From NCBI RefSeq assembly GCF_024679095.1, contig NC_066517.1, positions 3,128,105 to 3,192,104 of the forward strand: DNA of 64,000 bases, read 5' to 3'. The DNA is from Eriocheir sinensis. Lineage: Eukaryota; Arthropoda; Malacostraca; Decapoda; Varunidae. This document shows positions 22,401 to 32,814 of the stretch, one piece after another. The notes below the pieces were generated by a model. That model was not told the DNA's origin. It ran no database searches and worked only from the letters and a program-made list of their open reading frames with translations. How positions within the stretch are numbered: the first letter of the stretch is position 1; each line of letters opens with the position of its first letter. Position numbers and translations under genes: made by a program.

Positions 22401-25400
22401 CAAACACAGCCGTAGATACACAGGAAGGAGAGAGCAAGACTTCCAAGACCCAGGAGCCAGAGACAGAAGGGAAGGAGAACACAGAAGCAGCGGAGAATGG
22501 GACGAACGCACAGGGGAAGAAGAAGAGGAAGAGGAAGAATAAGAAGAAAGCATCAGAGGCTCCAGGAGAAGGTGCCGAGAATGCCTCAGTAAGCGTAGAA
22601 AACAAAGATGATAGCAAGGAGAGCAAGGAACCAGAAACAGAAGGGAAGGAGAAAACAGAATCAGATGGAACGAACACACAAGGAAAGAAGAAGAGGAAGA
22701 GGAAGAACAAGAGGAAAGCAACGGAAGCCTTAGAAGAAGGTACCAACGGCGCCTCAGGAAACGTAGAAGCTGATGATGGCGGTGGTGGTGAGGCAGGGAA
22801 GAAAAAGGGAAATAAAAGACAAAAGGTAGAGAAGGAGGAGGGGGAAGAGAAGAAGGAAGAGAATGAAGGAGACGCAGAAGAGGGGAATGCTGAATCGAAG
22901 AAGTCCAAGAAGAAGAATGAGACAAAACACGTGCTCTTCATCGGCAACCTTCCCTTCGAGTTAGTGTTGTTATTCATTTATTGATTGTGTACTCTTCTTT
23001 TTTATATTTTCTATCTTCTTCATCATCATCATCGTCATTTCATCAACGCCTGCTCCTAGGAGCTCCCACCAGGGGATGGCCATGGCAGAAGAGCTTCCAA
23101 CTTTCTCTATCCTGACACTCCCTCCTTGCCTGCTCAAAGTGTCTCAAAGATCTTTCCCTCCTCTCCCTAATGTACTCTTGCACTCTATCCCTCCCTCTAT
23201 CTCACTCAGATACACCCTTCTGGTCATCTTACTCTCCTCCATTCGCTCCATGTGGCCAAACCACTTTCAAGTCTGTCGCTTCACTTCTTCCACCACTCCA
23301 CACTTCTTCCCTTCACCCCTGTGACACATCCCAAAATGCTCGTACACACTTTCATTACTCATTCCATCCATTCTACTCACACCACAAGCACTCCTCAAAT
23401 AACTCATTTCCACTGACTAGACCTCTGACTTTCATTCCAGGCTCACGTTTCACTTGCATATGTGAGGGTTGGTACTATTATTGTATTTCTCAAATCCCTC
23501 TTTACCTCCATGCTCACACTTCTGCCATTCATGATTCGTCCCAAAGAGCCTACCACCCTTCTTCCTTGCAATGCCCTTTCTCTTATCTCTCCCTCCATAC
23601 CACCATGCTTACACATAACTGATCCAAGGTACTTAAACTCATTGACCTCCTCCATTTCTTCACCATTCAAAATTATTTTGCATTCTTTTTCACATTCAAT
23701 TCCCACTCTATATGGGCATACAAAATCTACAACCTCACTTCTGCTTCGCTCACAAACCATCACTTTACTTTTGTTGACATTTACTTTCAGCTTTCTCCTA
23801 TTACAGACACTATCAAAAACACTGACCAAATTTTGTAGGTCACTTTCATTTTCTGCAATGAGCACCGTGTCATCAGCAAACAGTATCGAATTCAGTGCCC
23901 ACTTCCTTCCCTCATTGAACAGTCTTACTCCAACTTCTCCAACTTTGCCCTTAATTTCTCTAATAACACCATCCATATAAATACTGAATAACCATGGTGA
24001 CATGACGCACCCTTGTCTTAAGCTCACTTTTATCTCAAAATGTTCACTTGTTTCTCCAGTAATTTTGACACATGCAGATGCATCCTCATAGAAAGACTTT
24101 ATTGCACTAAGCAGTTTTCCTCCCGCACCATAAATCTTTAAAACATCCCACAACGCAGTCCAATCGACTCTGTCATAAGCTTTTTCCAAATCCATGAAGG
24201 CAGCGTATAGTTTCTTTCCTTTTGCTAATATTTTTTCTACTACCATCCTGAAGGCAAATATCTGATCCACACATCCCCTTCCCTTCCTGGAGCCTTCTTG
24301 TTCTTCACTGATTTTCTCTTCTGTAAGTTTTTGCACCCTCTCTATTATGACTTTTCCATGTACCTTTCCGGGTATACTCAGGAGACTTATACCTCTATAG
24401 CTCCCACATTCCCCTCTCCTGCCCTTCCCCTTGTAAACTGGGACAATGATGGCTTTTGTCCAGCCTGCTGGCACCCCCCCCCCCCTCCCATGCTACTTCA
24501 CATATCTTGACCATCCATTTAACAACTACATCTCCTCCACACTTCAACATTTCTGCTGTGATTCCATCAATTCCTGCTGCCTTTCCATTTCTTAATCTTT
24601 TTATTGCCTGATTTACTTCTTCATATGTTATACTTCCTTCTTTATATACTCCTCTTCTACCTCTACTCAAAACTGCTGCTGTTACAGCTGCTGGACGTCC
24701 ATCCTTAAAATTCATTAAGTTTTAGAAATATTCTCTCCATCTCTCTTTCACAGCTTCCCCGTCTTTCAACATCTTTCCATTCTCATCCATAACTTCATTT
24801 ATATTACTTGAGGAGATATTTTCTGCATTTCTTTCGTTTTTTACTTCTTTCCAATATGATTTCCTGTTCCCTTTATATTTTTCACTTAGTCTTTTTCCAG
24901 TCTTCATCAACTCTCTTCTTACTTTCTTTTATTGCTTGTTTTAATTTCATTTTGCATCCTCTATATTTCTTTTTCCTTTCCCTTTTTACTTGTTCAGCCA
25001 CATTTCTTTCTTGAGTTTTCTTAAAAAGTTCCCTTTTCTCTTTTACTATCCTCCTTATCTCTTCTGTCCACCATGAATTTCCTTTTCTTTTTCCATCTCT
25101 CACCACTTTCATCCCTAACACTTTTTTTGTTGTAGTTACCATTATTTCTTTAAATGTTCCAAAAAACTTTTTCAATATTTGTATTATCTTTTACACTTTC
25201 CCATTTTTCACTTAAGGCCTCTGCCATTTCACGGTTATACTCATCTTTTATTTATTTTTCCTGTAACTTTTCTATCTTCAGTATTTCCTATTTTACTTCA
25301 CCTTTCTTTTCAAACACCCACTTTTCTTTCAGCTTTAACTTTGCCAGCACTTCCTTATTGAGTATTATTCCATTACTAATTGCATACTTTTTTTCTTTTC

Positions 25401-28400
25401 TCTCTGCTCCCTCATTGTGTTACATATATCTCCGACGCCCTGCCCCCTCACGGTAACTTCCCTCCAGGGGGTGGCCGCAGCAGAAGTGTCTCCATCTCTC
25501 CCTGTTCTGGCACCCCCTCTCAGCACACTCAGTCCTGCTACTTCCAACTCTCTCGCTCCAACACTCACTCACCACTCCCCCAATTCACAGGCAGTCTTCC
25601 CCTGACACCCCCTCCCTTAATCCTTCCCTCATACACTCTCTTCACAAATTCATTCTCCCTCATTTTCATCACGTGTCCAAACCATCTCAGCGCACCACGC
25701 TTCACCCACTCCACCACTCCACAATCCACCCCTTCGCTGTCATGCTCATACCAAACCTCATATACCCATCCTGAAACACCACATGCACCTCTTATATAAC
25801 TCATTTCCACTGCACCTATTCTCAAATGCTGTGGACCCCATGATCATGTCTCTGATGCCTATGACAGAGTTGGCAGGATGATACTGTTCCTTACTCCCCT
25901 CCTTACCTCCATGCTCTCGCTTCCTCTCACAACTCTCCAATACACCTACTGCCTGTCTTACCCTAATATTATTCTATTATTGATTGTGCACTTTTTTTTT
26001 CTCTCGCATCTTTTTCTTTATTACATTACTTATTTTGCAACAGTGAATAAGTCCAGTGCAGCACAGTGTAATGAATGCAAGTGTTACTATTCCATCACTG
26101 ACTGTGCACTTTTTTCCTTTCCATCTTCTTCTTCCTCATTGTTTTACTTATATCGCAACAGTGAATAAGTTTGATACAGCACAATATAACAAATGCAAGT
26201 AGTATAAATAAAAGAGTTCTCCTTCCCCCCTCCCAGCGCCACCGAGGAGGAGGTCAGGGAGCACTTCAAGGTGGTGGCTGACGACATTGTGCGCGTCACC
26301 CTCTTGACCCGCCAGAAGAACAGCGGCAAGGGCAAGGGGTACGGCTTCCTGGAGCTGACCAATGCTGTGGCCTACAATGTGAGTGCCGGGGGAGAGGCGA
26401 CACTAGGCTGGTTCTTTGTCCTCTTCTTTTCTCATCTCGGTAACCCTGCCTTGTGTCATCTTCCTCATTGTCATCATTATCATCATTATCCTCCTCCTCA
26501 TTATTCTCATCCGCCTGCTCCTCCTCCTCAATTGCAAGAGAAATGATAATTGGTATAGATGGATTTTTTTTTGTGTGTGTGTGTATTTACCTTTTTCCTA
26601 GTTGTATTTACCTTGTTATAGTTTTACAGGGCCTGGGCTTACGCTCGTGTGGTCCCGTCTCTGTATCTGTATTTTTCTAACTTTTCCTTAAAGCTTTGCA
26701 CACTCTTCGCCGATACTACATCCTCACTTAGTCTGTTCCAAACCTCTATATTTCTTTGCGGGAAGCTTTATTTCTTTATATCTCTCAAGCATCTTCCTTT
26801 CCTCAATTTTTTACTGTGTCCTTTTGTGTGTGTATGTGTGTGTATTTACCAAGTTGTAAGTTTACAGGGCCTGGGCTTACGCTCGTGTGGTACCGTCTCC
26901 ATATCTATAATTATCCAACTTTTCCTTAAGCTCTGCACACTCTTCGCCGATACTATTTCTTCACTTAGTCTGTTCCAAACCTCTATATTTCTTTGTGGGA
27001 AGCTATATTTCTTTATGTCTCTTGAGCATCTTCCCTTCCTCAACTTTTTACTATGTCCTCTAGTATTCCTGCTGGAAGGTTCTTCTCTTAGTAGCAATTT
27101 CTCGTTATCCACTTCTTCCATTTTACTCAATAGCCTATATATTTGTATTAGGTCTCCTCTTTCTCTTCTTTGTTCTAGTGTTGGTAAGTCCATTTCCTTT
27201 AGTCTCTCTTCATATGTCAGTCCCTCCAGTTCTGGAACCATTTTTGTTGCCATCCTCTGTATTCTTTCTAGTTTTTTTATGTGTTTCTTCATATGTGGAG
27301 ACCACACTGTTTCCGCGTATTCTAGTTTAGGTCTGATCATAGTAGTAATTAATTTTTTCATCATTTCTTTGTCCATGTAGTGGAATGCTATACCTATATT
27401 TCTCACCATGTTATATGTATCACCGAAGATCTGATTTATATGACTTTCTGGTTGCATATAATCTTGCATTATTACTCCCAGGTCTCTCTCTTCATTTACT
27501 TTCTTTAATATTTCACCATCTCCCATTTTATATGTCCATTTTGGTCTTTCTACAGTTTTTCCCATTTCCATAACATGACATTTCATTCATTCATTTCATT
27601 TCCCATTTCTGACTCCATTTCCAAATCTTGTATAGGTCTTTTTGCAGCTCCTTGCAGTCTTCACTGTTTCTTATATGTCTCTGCAGTTTAGCATCATCTG
27701 CGAACAGGCTCATGTAGCTGTTTATTCCCTCTGGCATATCATTAATATAGACTAGGAAGAGTACTGGTGCTAAAACCGACCCCTGGGGCACTCCACTTTC
27801 CACCGTTCTCCATTCTGATCTAGTGTCCTTAACCACGGTTCTCATCTCTCTTCCTCTTAAGTAGCTTTCCATCCAGCACTTCATTTTCCCTCTCAATCCT
27901 CCTTTATTTTCCAGTTTCCACAGCAGTCTTGAATGTGGAACTTTGTCAAATGCCTTCTTTAAGTCTAGGTAAATGCAATCCACCCATCCGTCTCTTTCCT
28001 GTAATTTGTCCGTCACTCTTGAGTAAAAGCTCAGCAAATTTGTCACACATGAGCGACCTTTCCTAAACCCATATTGATTGTTTGTGATTAGATTATGTTC
28101 TAGAAATCTCATCCATTGTTCTTTTATTAATTTCTCACATATTTTACATACTACACTGGTCAGAGACACCGGTCTGTAATTTAGGGGTTCTTCCTTTTTT
28201 CCACTTTTGTATATAGGTACCACTTCTGCCCTCTTCCACTCCCTAGGCACTGTGCCAGTTTTTATTGAGCACCTAATGATGTCATATATCGGGCCGACTA
28301 ACTCATTTCTGCACTCTTTAGTATAAAACCTGAAACTCCATCCGGTCCCACGGCCTTCCCTTCTTCCAATTCCCCCAATAGTTTTTTTATCTCCTTTTTA

Positions 28401-30849
28401 TCTATTTTGACCTCTTCCATATATACATCTATGTTGTTTTCTTGTGGTTCATTAAATAATGATTCTTTGGTAAGCACTTGCTGGAATTTTTTGTTAAATA
28501 ATTCCGCCATGCCTTTGGGATCCTCGATCTCTACATTCTCTTCAGTCAGTCTTTCAATTGTTTCTCTTGATTTAATTTTTCCATTTATAAATCTATAAAA
28601 TAGTTTAGGTTGTTCTTTACACTTTTCCACAATATCCTTTTCGTATCGTTTCTCTTCTTCCTTTCTCACTTTCATGTACTCATTTCTCGCTGCCTTAAAG
28701 TCTTCTTTGTTTCTTTGATTTTTGTTTCTTTTCAATCTTGACCATGCTTTGTCTCTTTTCTTTTGCCTTTGAACATCTTGCATTAAACCAGTCCTTTTTA
28801 GCCCTCTCCCTTGGTCTGTATTTTGGTACAAACTTCATAACACCTGTGTTGTACGACTTCATGAAAATATCATACTTTCCTTGAACTTCCAATCCATTTC
28901 ACCAAAAAACTTCTTGAGGTTTTCCACCTCAGCTTTCCTATAGTTTAATCTATCGCTTCTATAAGTCTCGTCTTGTTCCCTTCCTCCCTCCTCCATTTCC
29001 AACTCTATGAGCACGTGATCACTTTTTCCCAGGGGGCAATCATACCTCAATTCATCCTTCACATGAATTTCTCTTGTCAACACCAAATCCAGTCTTGCCG
29101 GTTCGTCGTCTCTTCTATATCTAGTGCTTTCCTTCACCCTTTGTATCATCAAATTTTCCATCATTAAATTTAAGAATCTATTCACCCATGCCACATCACT
29201 ACCATTGCTCTCAAACCTCTCCCAGTCAACCTCTTTGCAATTGAAATCGCCAACTAGTATTACTCCTTTGTTTGCCTTAAGTAATCTCCTCAAACTCTGT
29301 ATGGTGTCATCAATCATGTTTTCATAATCTTCTTTACTCCATGATGTAGTTTTTGATGGTACATATGTTACTGCAATCGTCATCCTTTCTCTGTTCTTGT
29401 TTTCCAAGCTTACTCTCACTATTTCTGCTTTTCCTTCTCCATATTCTTTTGATTTTACTAATAACTCTTTCTTTATCATTATCACCACTCCTCCTCTGCC
29501 TTTGCCCATTCTATCCTTCCTCCACACATTGTATCTTCCATCTAACTCTATTTGGATGTTTTCTTTTAGTTTAGTTTCAGTTAGGCAAACTATTCCTCTC
29601 TTTTAGATAATCTTGCAGCTCTAATTTACTAGAGATCAACCCATCTACATTTGTGTACATATTCTTTTTCCCCTCTCTGTATCTTTCTTATCTAGTTTTC
29701 GCTCTCCTTTCTCTTCTCCCTTATGAACCATTTTTTGATTCAATCCCCCGAAATTCTCCAAAAAATGTTTCTTTTTCTTCCTCAGATCTTGCGTTATTTT
29801 TTACTTTTGTCTCTGCCAGTAGTTCATTCCATTTCTTCCTTTCTTCTTCATTTCTATTTTTCTTTATATATATATCCTTACATCCTTCCATTTCTTTTAG
29901 TTTAGTTGTTCTATATAATATGTCTTCGGCTGCCTTTTGTGATTTTAGTTTTAACTTAACTGGTCTTGTTTTCCCTTCAATAAATGGACCCATTCTATAA
30001 ATCTCGTCTACTTCCTCCTCGATACTCTGCCTTTTTCCATCATTTAGGTTCTTGAGCAGGTCTTTGACTGATTTCAGTTCCTCTTTATCCCTTTTTGGTT
30101 TATATGTTATATTCTTTTCTTTCATCCCAAAAATAACAACACTTCTTTTTTTTGTCTGCTACTTCTCTCACTAATTCTTCATTTTTCTTTAAGGCCTTGA
30201 CTACCTCTTTCTCCACGTCTTCTTTATCCTCTTTCTTTTGCTGTTCTATTACTTCTCTTTGGCTTACATTTGCTTTTTCACTCTCCACTCTCCAGGTCTT
30301 CACCTCTTCTCTAACTCTTTGTTCTTCTCTGTTTACCAATTTCTTCAAGTTTTCATTTTCCTTTCTTACCACTCCCAAACCTTCCTTCATTGATCTTTCG
30401 TACTTTGCTACTTTTTCCTTCAGCTCCTCATTTTCCTTAATCAATTTCTTCTCATTTTCCTTTAGTCGTTTTATCCTATTTCTCAGGTCGCGGTGGAATT
30501 CTCTATTCTGCTCTTCTTCCTCATCCCTTCTCTTTACCATGTTGATCCATCTATCCAGTTTTCTTTCCATCAGCAGCACTCTTATATAATGTCGTCTCAT
30601 TACTCACAAAACCAGAAAACTCTGCTGAAGTACCTCCAGTTTCGTAGTCACTTTCCTCCCCGCTGTTGTTGTCACCTCCTTTTGTTCTACTTCTGCTTCG
30701 TGGCGTGATCCATCCCTGGTCTTCCTCCTTGTCACTCATCGCACTAAACTGCACTAATGGAGACCTACCGAACCAACATTAACACAGCCCAGGCCTATGC
30801 AACACTACACTAGGTATTTTTGCTCCTCAACAGCTGGCGCAGGTCGAGT

Positions 30850-30882
<33 letters not shown>

Positions 30883-31194
30883 GATTAAGTTAGTCTGATG
30901 TGGAATAAATTTATCTTATTAGTGAAGATAATTCATGTTTTTTGCACTAAATTTTTCATTCATACTTTTCTTTCTTTTTCCTTTCCTTCCTTCCTTCCTC
31001 TTTTTCCTCCCTCACAGGCCGCCCTGAAGCTCAACCTGTCCCAGTTCAAGGACCGCAAGATCAATGTTGAGTTCACCACGCCCGGCAGGAACACCAAGCA
31101 GCGCCGGACCCTCATCAGGACCAAGACCAAGAAGCTGCTGGGCCAGAAGGGGAACAAGGCCGCCAAGAAGAAGAAGGCGGGAAGGAAACACTAA
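19432..31194 (+). CDS. Nop6-like nucleolar RNA-binding protein, single RRM (four coding exons, 401 aa)
   Basis: Coding exons are 19432-19492, 22134-22959, 26237-26378 and 31018-31194; phases 1, 2 and 0 match across the introns. Residues 1-21 start MVKVKAKADAGK. Residues 22-284 are Lys/Glu-rich with several KKKRKRKNKKK blocks that look like nuclear/nucleolar signals. One RRM spans about 285-361: RNP2 is VLFIGNLPF and RNP1 is GKGYGFLEL, where the usual final aromatic is Leu. The C-terminus is INVEFTTPGRNTKQRR followed by a basic tail ending KKKKAGRKH. The RRM followed by INVE-TTPG and a basic tail is the arrangement of yeast Nop6, a small-subunit ribosome-assembly factor; a nucleolar rRNA-binding role is inferred. 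Nucleolin or RBM34 relatives are less likely because only one RRM is present. The exon 1 acceptor (ttttcag at 19419-19425) implies an upstream non-coding exon that I cannot locate. Introns 2 and 3 are filled by LINEs. Confidence 0.87.
19600..20060. repeat. Duplicated GCAGCTCAAGGGC-type dispersed repeat
   Basis: The stretch 19725-19880 (CCTTGAGCCGTCTCCTTTGT, then poly-A, then AGAGGTCAGTTCTGGGTGG and GGTGTCCTGATACTCTCCTC) is repeated almost exactly at 19890-20045. A related inverted piece starts at 19610 (GAAGCAGCTCAAGGGCC). Further relatives lie at 20455-20510, 20590-20640, 36540-36770, 37895-37960 and 44110-44860 in both orientations. Confidence 0.85.
20123..20325. mobile_element. 203-bp TTAA-flanked MITE, copy B
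   Basis: It is flanked by TTAA at 20119-20122 and 20326-20329. The ends are CCCGGTA and TACCGCG. It is the same family as copy A (18727-18939) and is inserted in intron 1 of the Nop6-like gene. It is non-coding. Confidence 0.88.
21040..22115. repeat. 76-bp minisatellite abutting Nop6-like exon 2
   Basis: The unit contains CAACACCTCTATTCATTTTTG, GTTCATAGTGAAAAAGAGGAA and AATGTAGCAACACTGAATCA. About twelve to fourteen copies run from 21040 to the 3' splice site at 22133, the early ones more divergent. The last units lie directly against the branch/acceptor region of exon 2. Confidence 0.9.
22134..22959 (+). CDS. Nop6-like gene, coding exon 2 (Lys/Glu-rich region and RNP2)
   Basis: The acceptor is caacttttag|GGAAGAAAAAG and the donor is CTTCGA|gttagt. 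It encodes repeated basic blocks (KKKRKRKNKKK at two sites, RKRKNKNK at another) between acidic Ser/Glu/Thr stretches, then the RRM start KHVLFIGNLPF. Confidence 0.88.
23017..25378 (-). mobile_element. RTE-like non-LTR retrotransposon (reverse transcriptase, endonuclease missing)
   Basis: On the minus strand a reverse-transcriptase reading runs through about 25175-23020: WWTEEIRRIVKEKRELFKK, then NGKAAGIDGITAEMLK, SYRGISLLSIPGK, the catalytic ILFADDTVLIAEN and the C-terminal TLTYASETW. No upstream endonuclease is present, so the copy is 5'-truncated. A frame break sits at the homopolymer of C at about 24474-24487, and stops lie near 24720 and 24880. The 3' end (23017-23040 on the + strand) has the same (GAT)n tail as the fragment at 2437. 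It lies antisense in intron 2 of the Nop6-like gene. The clade is judged by motif style only. Confidence 0.85.
25400..25965 (-). mobile_element. Second, divergent RTE-like LINE 3' fragment
   Basis: On the minus strand, VEMSYIRGACGVSGW and LRWFGHVMKMRENEFVKRVY match the C-terminal region of the neighbouring element (VEMSYWRSACGVSRM, LKWFGHMERMEESKM) at only moderate identity. It is therefore a separate family member. It is 5'-truncated near 25960. Confidence 0.75.
25975..26205. repeat. 115-bp tandem duplication split by the LINE insertion
   Basis: ATTGATTGTGCACTTTTTTT... through CAGTGAATAAGT..AATGCAAGT occurs at 25976-26090 and 26093-26205. A partial unit (ATTGATTGTGTACTCTTC) occurs at 22978-22995, on the far side of the LINEs, so these inserted within an existing tandem repeat. 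Confidence 0.75.
26237..26378 (+). CDS. Nop6-like gene, coding exon 3 (central RRM, RNP1)
   Basis: The acceptor is ctcccag|CGCCACCGAG and the donor is TACAAT|gtgagt. It encodes ATEEEVREHFKVVADDIVRV and the RNP1 segment GKGKGYGFLEL. Phase 2 in and phase 0 out fit exons 2 and 4. Confidence 0.9.
26567..26826 (-). mobile_element. 5'-truncated CR1-like LINE copy
   Basis: About 250 bp corresponding to the 3' end of the longer element immediately downstream. It shares GGGCCTGGGCTTACGCTCGT and CACACTCTTCGCCGATAC. It ends at a (GT)n tract at 26572-26583. Confidence 0.88.
26827..30845 (-). mobile_element. Near full-length CR1-clade LINE (ORF1 and ORF2) in Nop6-like intron 3
   Basis: Read on the minus strand. 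ORF1 starts at 30754 (MQFSAMSDKEEDQGW); it has a long Lys/Glu coiled coil (about 30100-30600) and a C-terminal part with YRMGPFIEGKTRPVKLK (about 29721-30125). ORF2 begins near 29600 with an apurinic-type endonuclease (VGDFNCKEVDW, GKSDHVLIE). It continues through the reverse transcriptase (LNYRPVSLTSV, YGFRKGRSC, FDKVPHSRL, ESGVPQGSVLAPV, catalytic MSLFADDAKL) to a CR1-type C-terminus. These motifs are classical for CR1. Frame lesions make this copy inactive: a one-base deletion near 28318 and an ATGA tetranucleotide expansion at about 27577-27595 in ORF2, and frame shifts in ORF1 near 30560 and 30110. It is about 4.0 kb, antisense to the host gene. Confidence 0.92.
31018..31194 (+). CDS. Nop6-like gene, coding exon 4 (RRM end, basic tail, stop)
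   Basis: The acceptor is cctcacag|GCCGCCCTG. The exon encodes AALKLNLSQFKDRKINVEF and then the basic C-terminus ending KKKKAGRKH, with TAA at 31192-31194. Confidence 0.9.
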   Translation, partial: AALKLNLSQFKDRKINVEFTTPGRNTKQRRTLIRTKTKKLLGQKGNKAAKKKKAGRKH

Positions 31195-31589
31195 CACAGC
31201 AAGCTTCACTTTTGTCTGGCTTCCTAAACACAGCGCTGGAGGTGGCGAGTGGCAGGTTTGGTTCATAGTCTGGTAGTTGAGGTGCCTTGGCCAGTTTGTG
31301 TATTTTTTGTAGTCTGGATCTAAGTTACTGTTATGTATGTACCTATAGAATGGTTATTTGATATTTCATCCTCTTCATGTATGTAGTAGTTGGTTGCATC
31401 ATTACTCCCTGAACTCATAATTCATTCATCGTGTGTAGCGACTATCATTAATTAGGACACAGAGCGACTGCAGGGGACAGGTTCGTTAGGCTGAGTACTT
31501 TGTTCAGGTATTGCTGGAATGACTGCGTCAAATCGTCAATTACTCCTTGAGATTAAATAGTATAGTTTGTCAATGCCAACCCCAGCTAT
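31195..31589. other. Probable 3'UTR of the Nop6-like gene
   Basis: This is non-coding sequence after the stop. I do not find a canonical AATAAA here, so the end of the transcript is not defined. Confidence 0.4.
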
Positions 31590-31850
31590 TTGGGCATGTG
31601 GCACGCTACCCAAAGTCGATGCTGTTTATTGGGTTGTTCTGTAATGGATAATCCTGAGTGTAGGAGGCCAAGGGGATGGATGCTCACAAGGCTTGTGCTT
31701 GAGCAAGTCAGAGGATTCTTGCCATGAAATACTCAACATGGGAAGGGAGAGGCTTGCTTGCAGGGGTCACTGGGGATGGCGTCGCAGGGTGGGTGAGGCA
31801 ACACTCCCCAGGGTGTGCCCCGCTGATTGGTGGCTTGACGAGAGGTAAGT
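31590..31850 (+). mobile_element. RTE/BovB-like LINE 3' end fragment
   Basis: GGGCATGTGGCACGCTACCC and the following GTAGGAGGCCAAGGGGATGG parallel CGGCACGTGGCACGCTACCC at 57828 and the end of that element. The fragment ends in CTCCCCAGGGTGTGCCCCGC. It is decayed, with no open frame. Confidence 0.7.
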
Positions 31851-32152
31851 CAGCCTGACCTGGCAGCGCCTGACAACTAATTATTTACCCTTTGCCTCCC
31901 CCATCCATGAATATATTGACCCTTTTTAAATGCTCACTTGTGCTACCATTTACAACAAACCACACACTTGTCACTCCAGCCTTGTGGTGCAACCTGTCTT
32001 TTAGGAAGTGAGTGATTAAAAGAAGTGGTAAAGTGAACTCTTTTATTTTCCTTTTTTCAGTGGAGACACACTGACCGCAGGAAAATCATATAGCCTACAT
32101 AAAAAAGGCAATAAGCTGCTCCTTAGATAAGAAGGGAAAGTAATTGGTTCCC

Positions 32153-32550
32153 AAAACAAGTGTTAATAGCACAAAAACTGCTAGATCAGCGTTGCATGAC
32201 CCTCCAACACCCCCCCAACAACTTATATTATGCAACTAGGGGTCTAAAATGGAGAATGCTGAAAAGTAAAGATGGCGCCACTATAAACACTTGCCTGCGC
32301 CACAACGGGTTGGGGCCGACCATCAGGCCCTACTATGAAGACCTACCGGCGCCACAGGCCACGACGTAAAAAAAAAAAAAAAAAAAAAATAAGCTGACTT
32401 TGTTTATAATGCCATGTTGTAGGGTTCATCAGGGCTAACAAATGTTTTTATACAATGTCATGACTACAATGCAGTAAGCTAGGAAAACAACTTGAAGAGA
32501 ACAACAACAAGATGGACAAACTGTTGATCGGCGTCTGCGACGCAGAATAA
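32153..32550 (+). repeat. About 400-bp dispersed repeat, copy 1
   Basis: It starts AAAACAAGTGTTAATAGCAC, contains GATGGCGCCACTATAAACAC and GGGGCCGACCATCAGGCCCT, has an internal poly-A (32369-32388), and ends near ATCGGCGTCTGCGAC. It is about 90 percent identical by eye to copy 2 at 35356. There is no coding potential; a SINE or non-autonomous element is likely. Confidence 0.8.
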
Positions 32551-32814
32551 ATTTTTTTTTAAATTTTTAAATTTTTATTTTTTATTTTTTTTCGTTGGGG
32601 ATATACCCCAAGGGAGGAAGGCGGTGCATTCCGCGCAACCACCCAGACGGCTGGTAGAGAGATGCCCAGTTCTTTAAGGAGGAGGCCCAACAACGGGGCT
32701 GAGGGTGTCAGAAAGAACCCACCTTTCCGCTCCCATGGCACCGGGCAGGTCTCGAACCTATAAGCTCCAGCACCCCACCGGAGCGCAAGGCGCAGACTAC
32801 CACGGGAGCCCCCC
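32551..32814 (-). mobile_element. tRNA-derived SINE
   Basis: Read on the minus strand from 32814: GGGGGCTCCCGTGGTAGTCT contains an A-box-like segment, and GGTTCGAGACC is a B box about 45 bases further on. An unrelated body follows, ending in an A-rich tail (the T-rich 32551-32591 on the + strand). This is the standard tRNA-derived SINE plan. It is inserted at the end of dispersed repeat copy 1. Confidence 0.82.

Noticed and set aside
22093..22977. 294-residue Ser/Phe-rich antisense frame
   Set aside because: It is the mirror of the Lys/Glu-rich exon 2 of the Nop6-like gene, which has proper splice sites and an RRM.
26649..27380. 243-residue forward Ser/Leu/Phe-rich frame
   Set aside because: It is the antisense shadow of the CR1 reverse-transcriptase C-terminus, which reads coherently on the minus strand.
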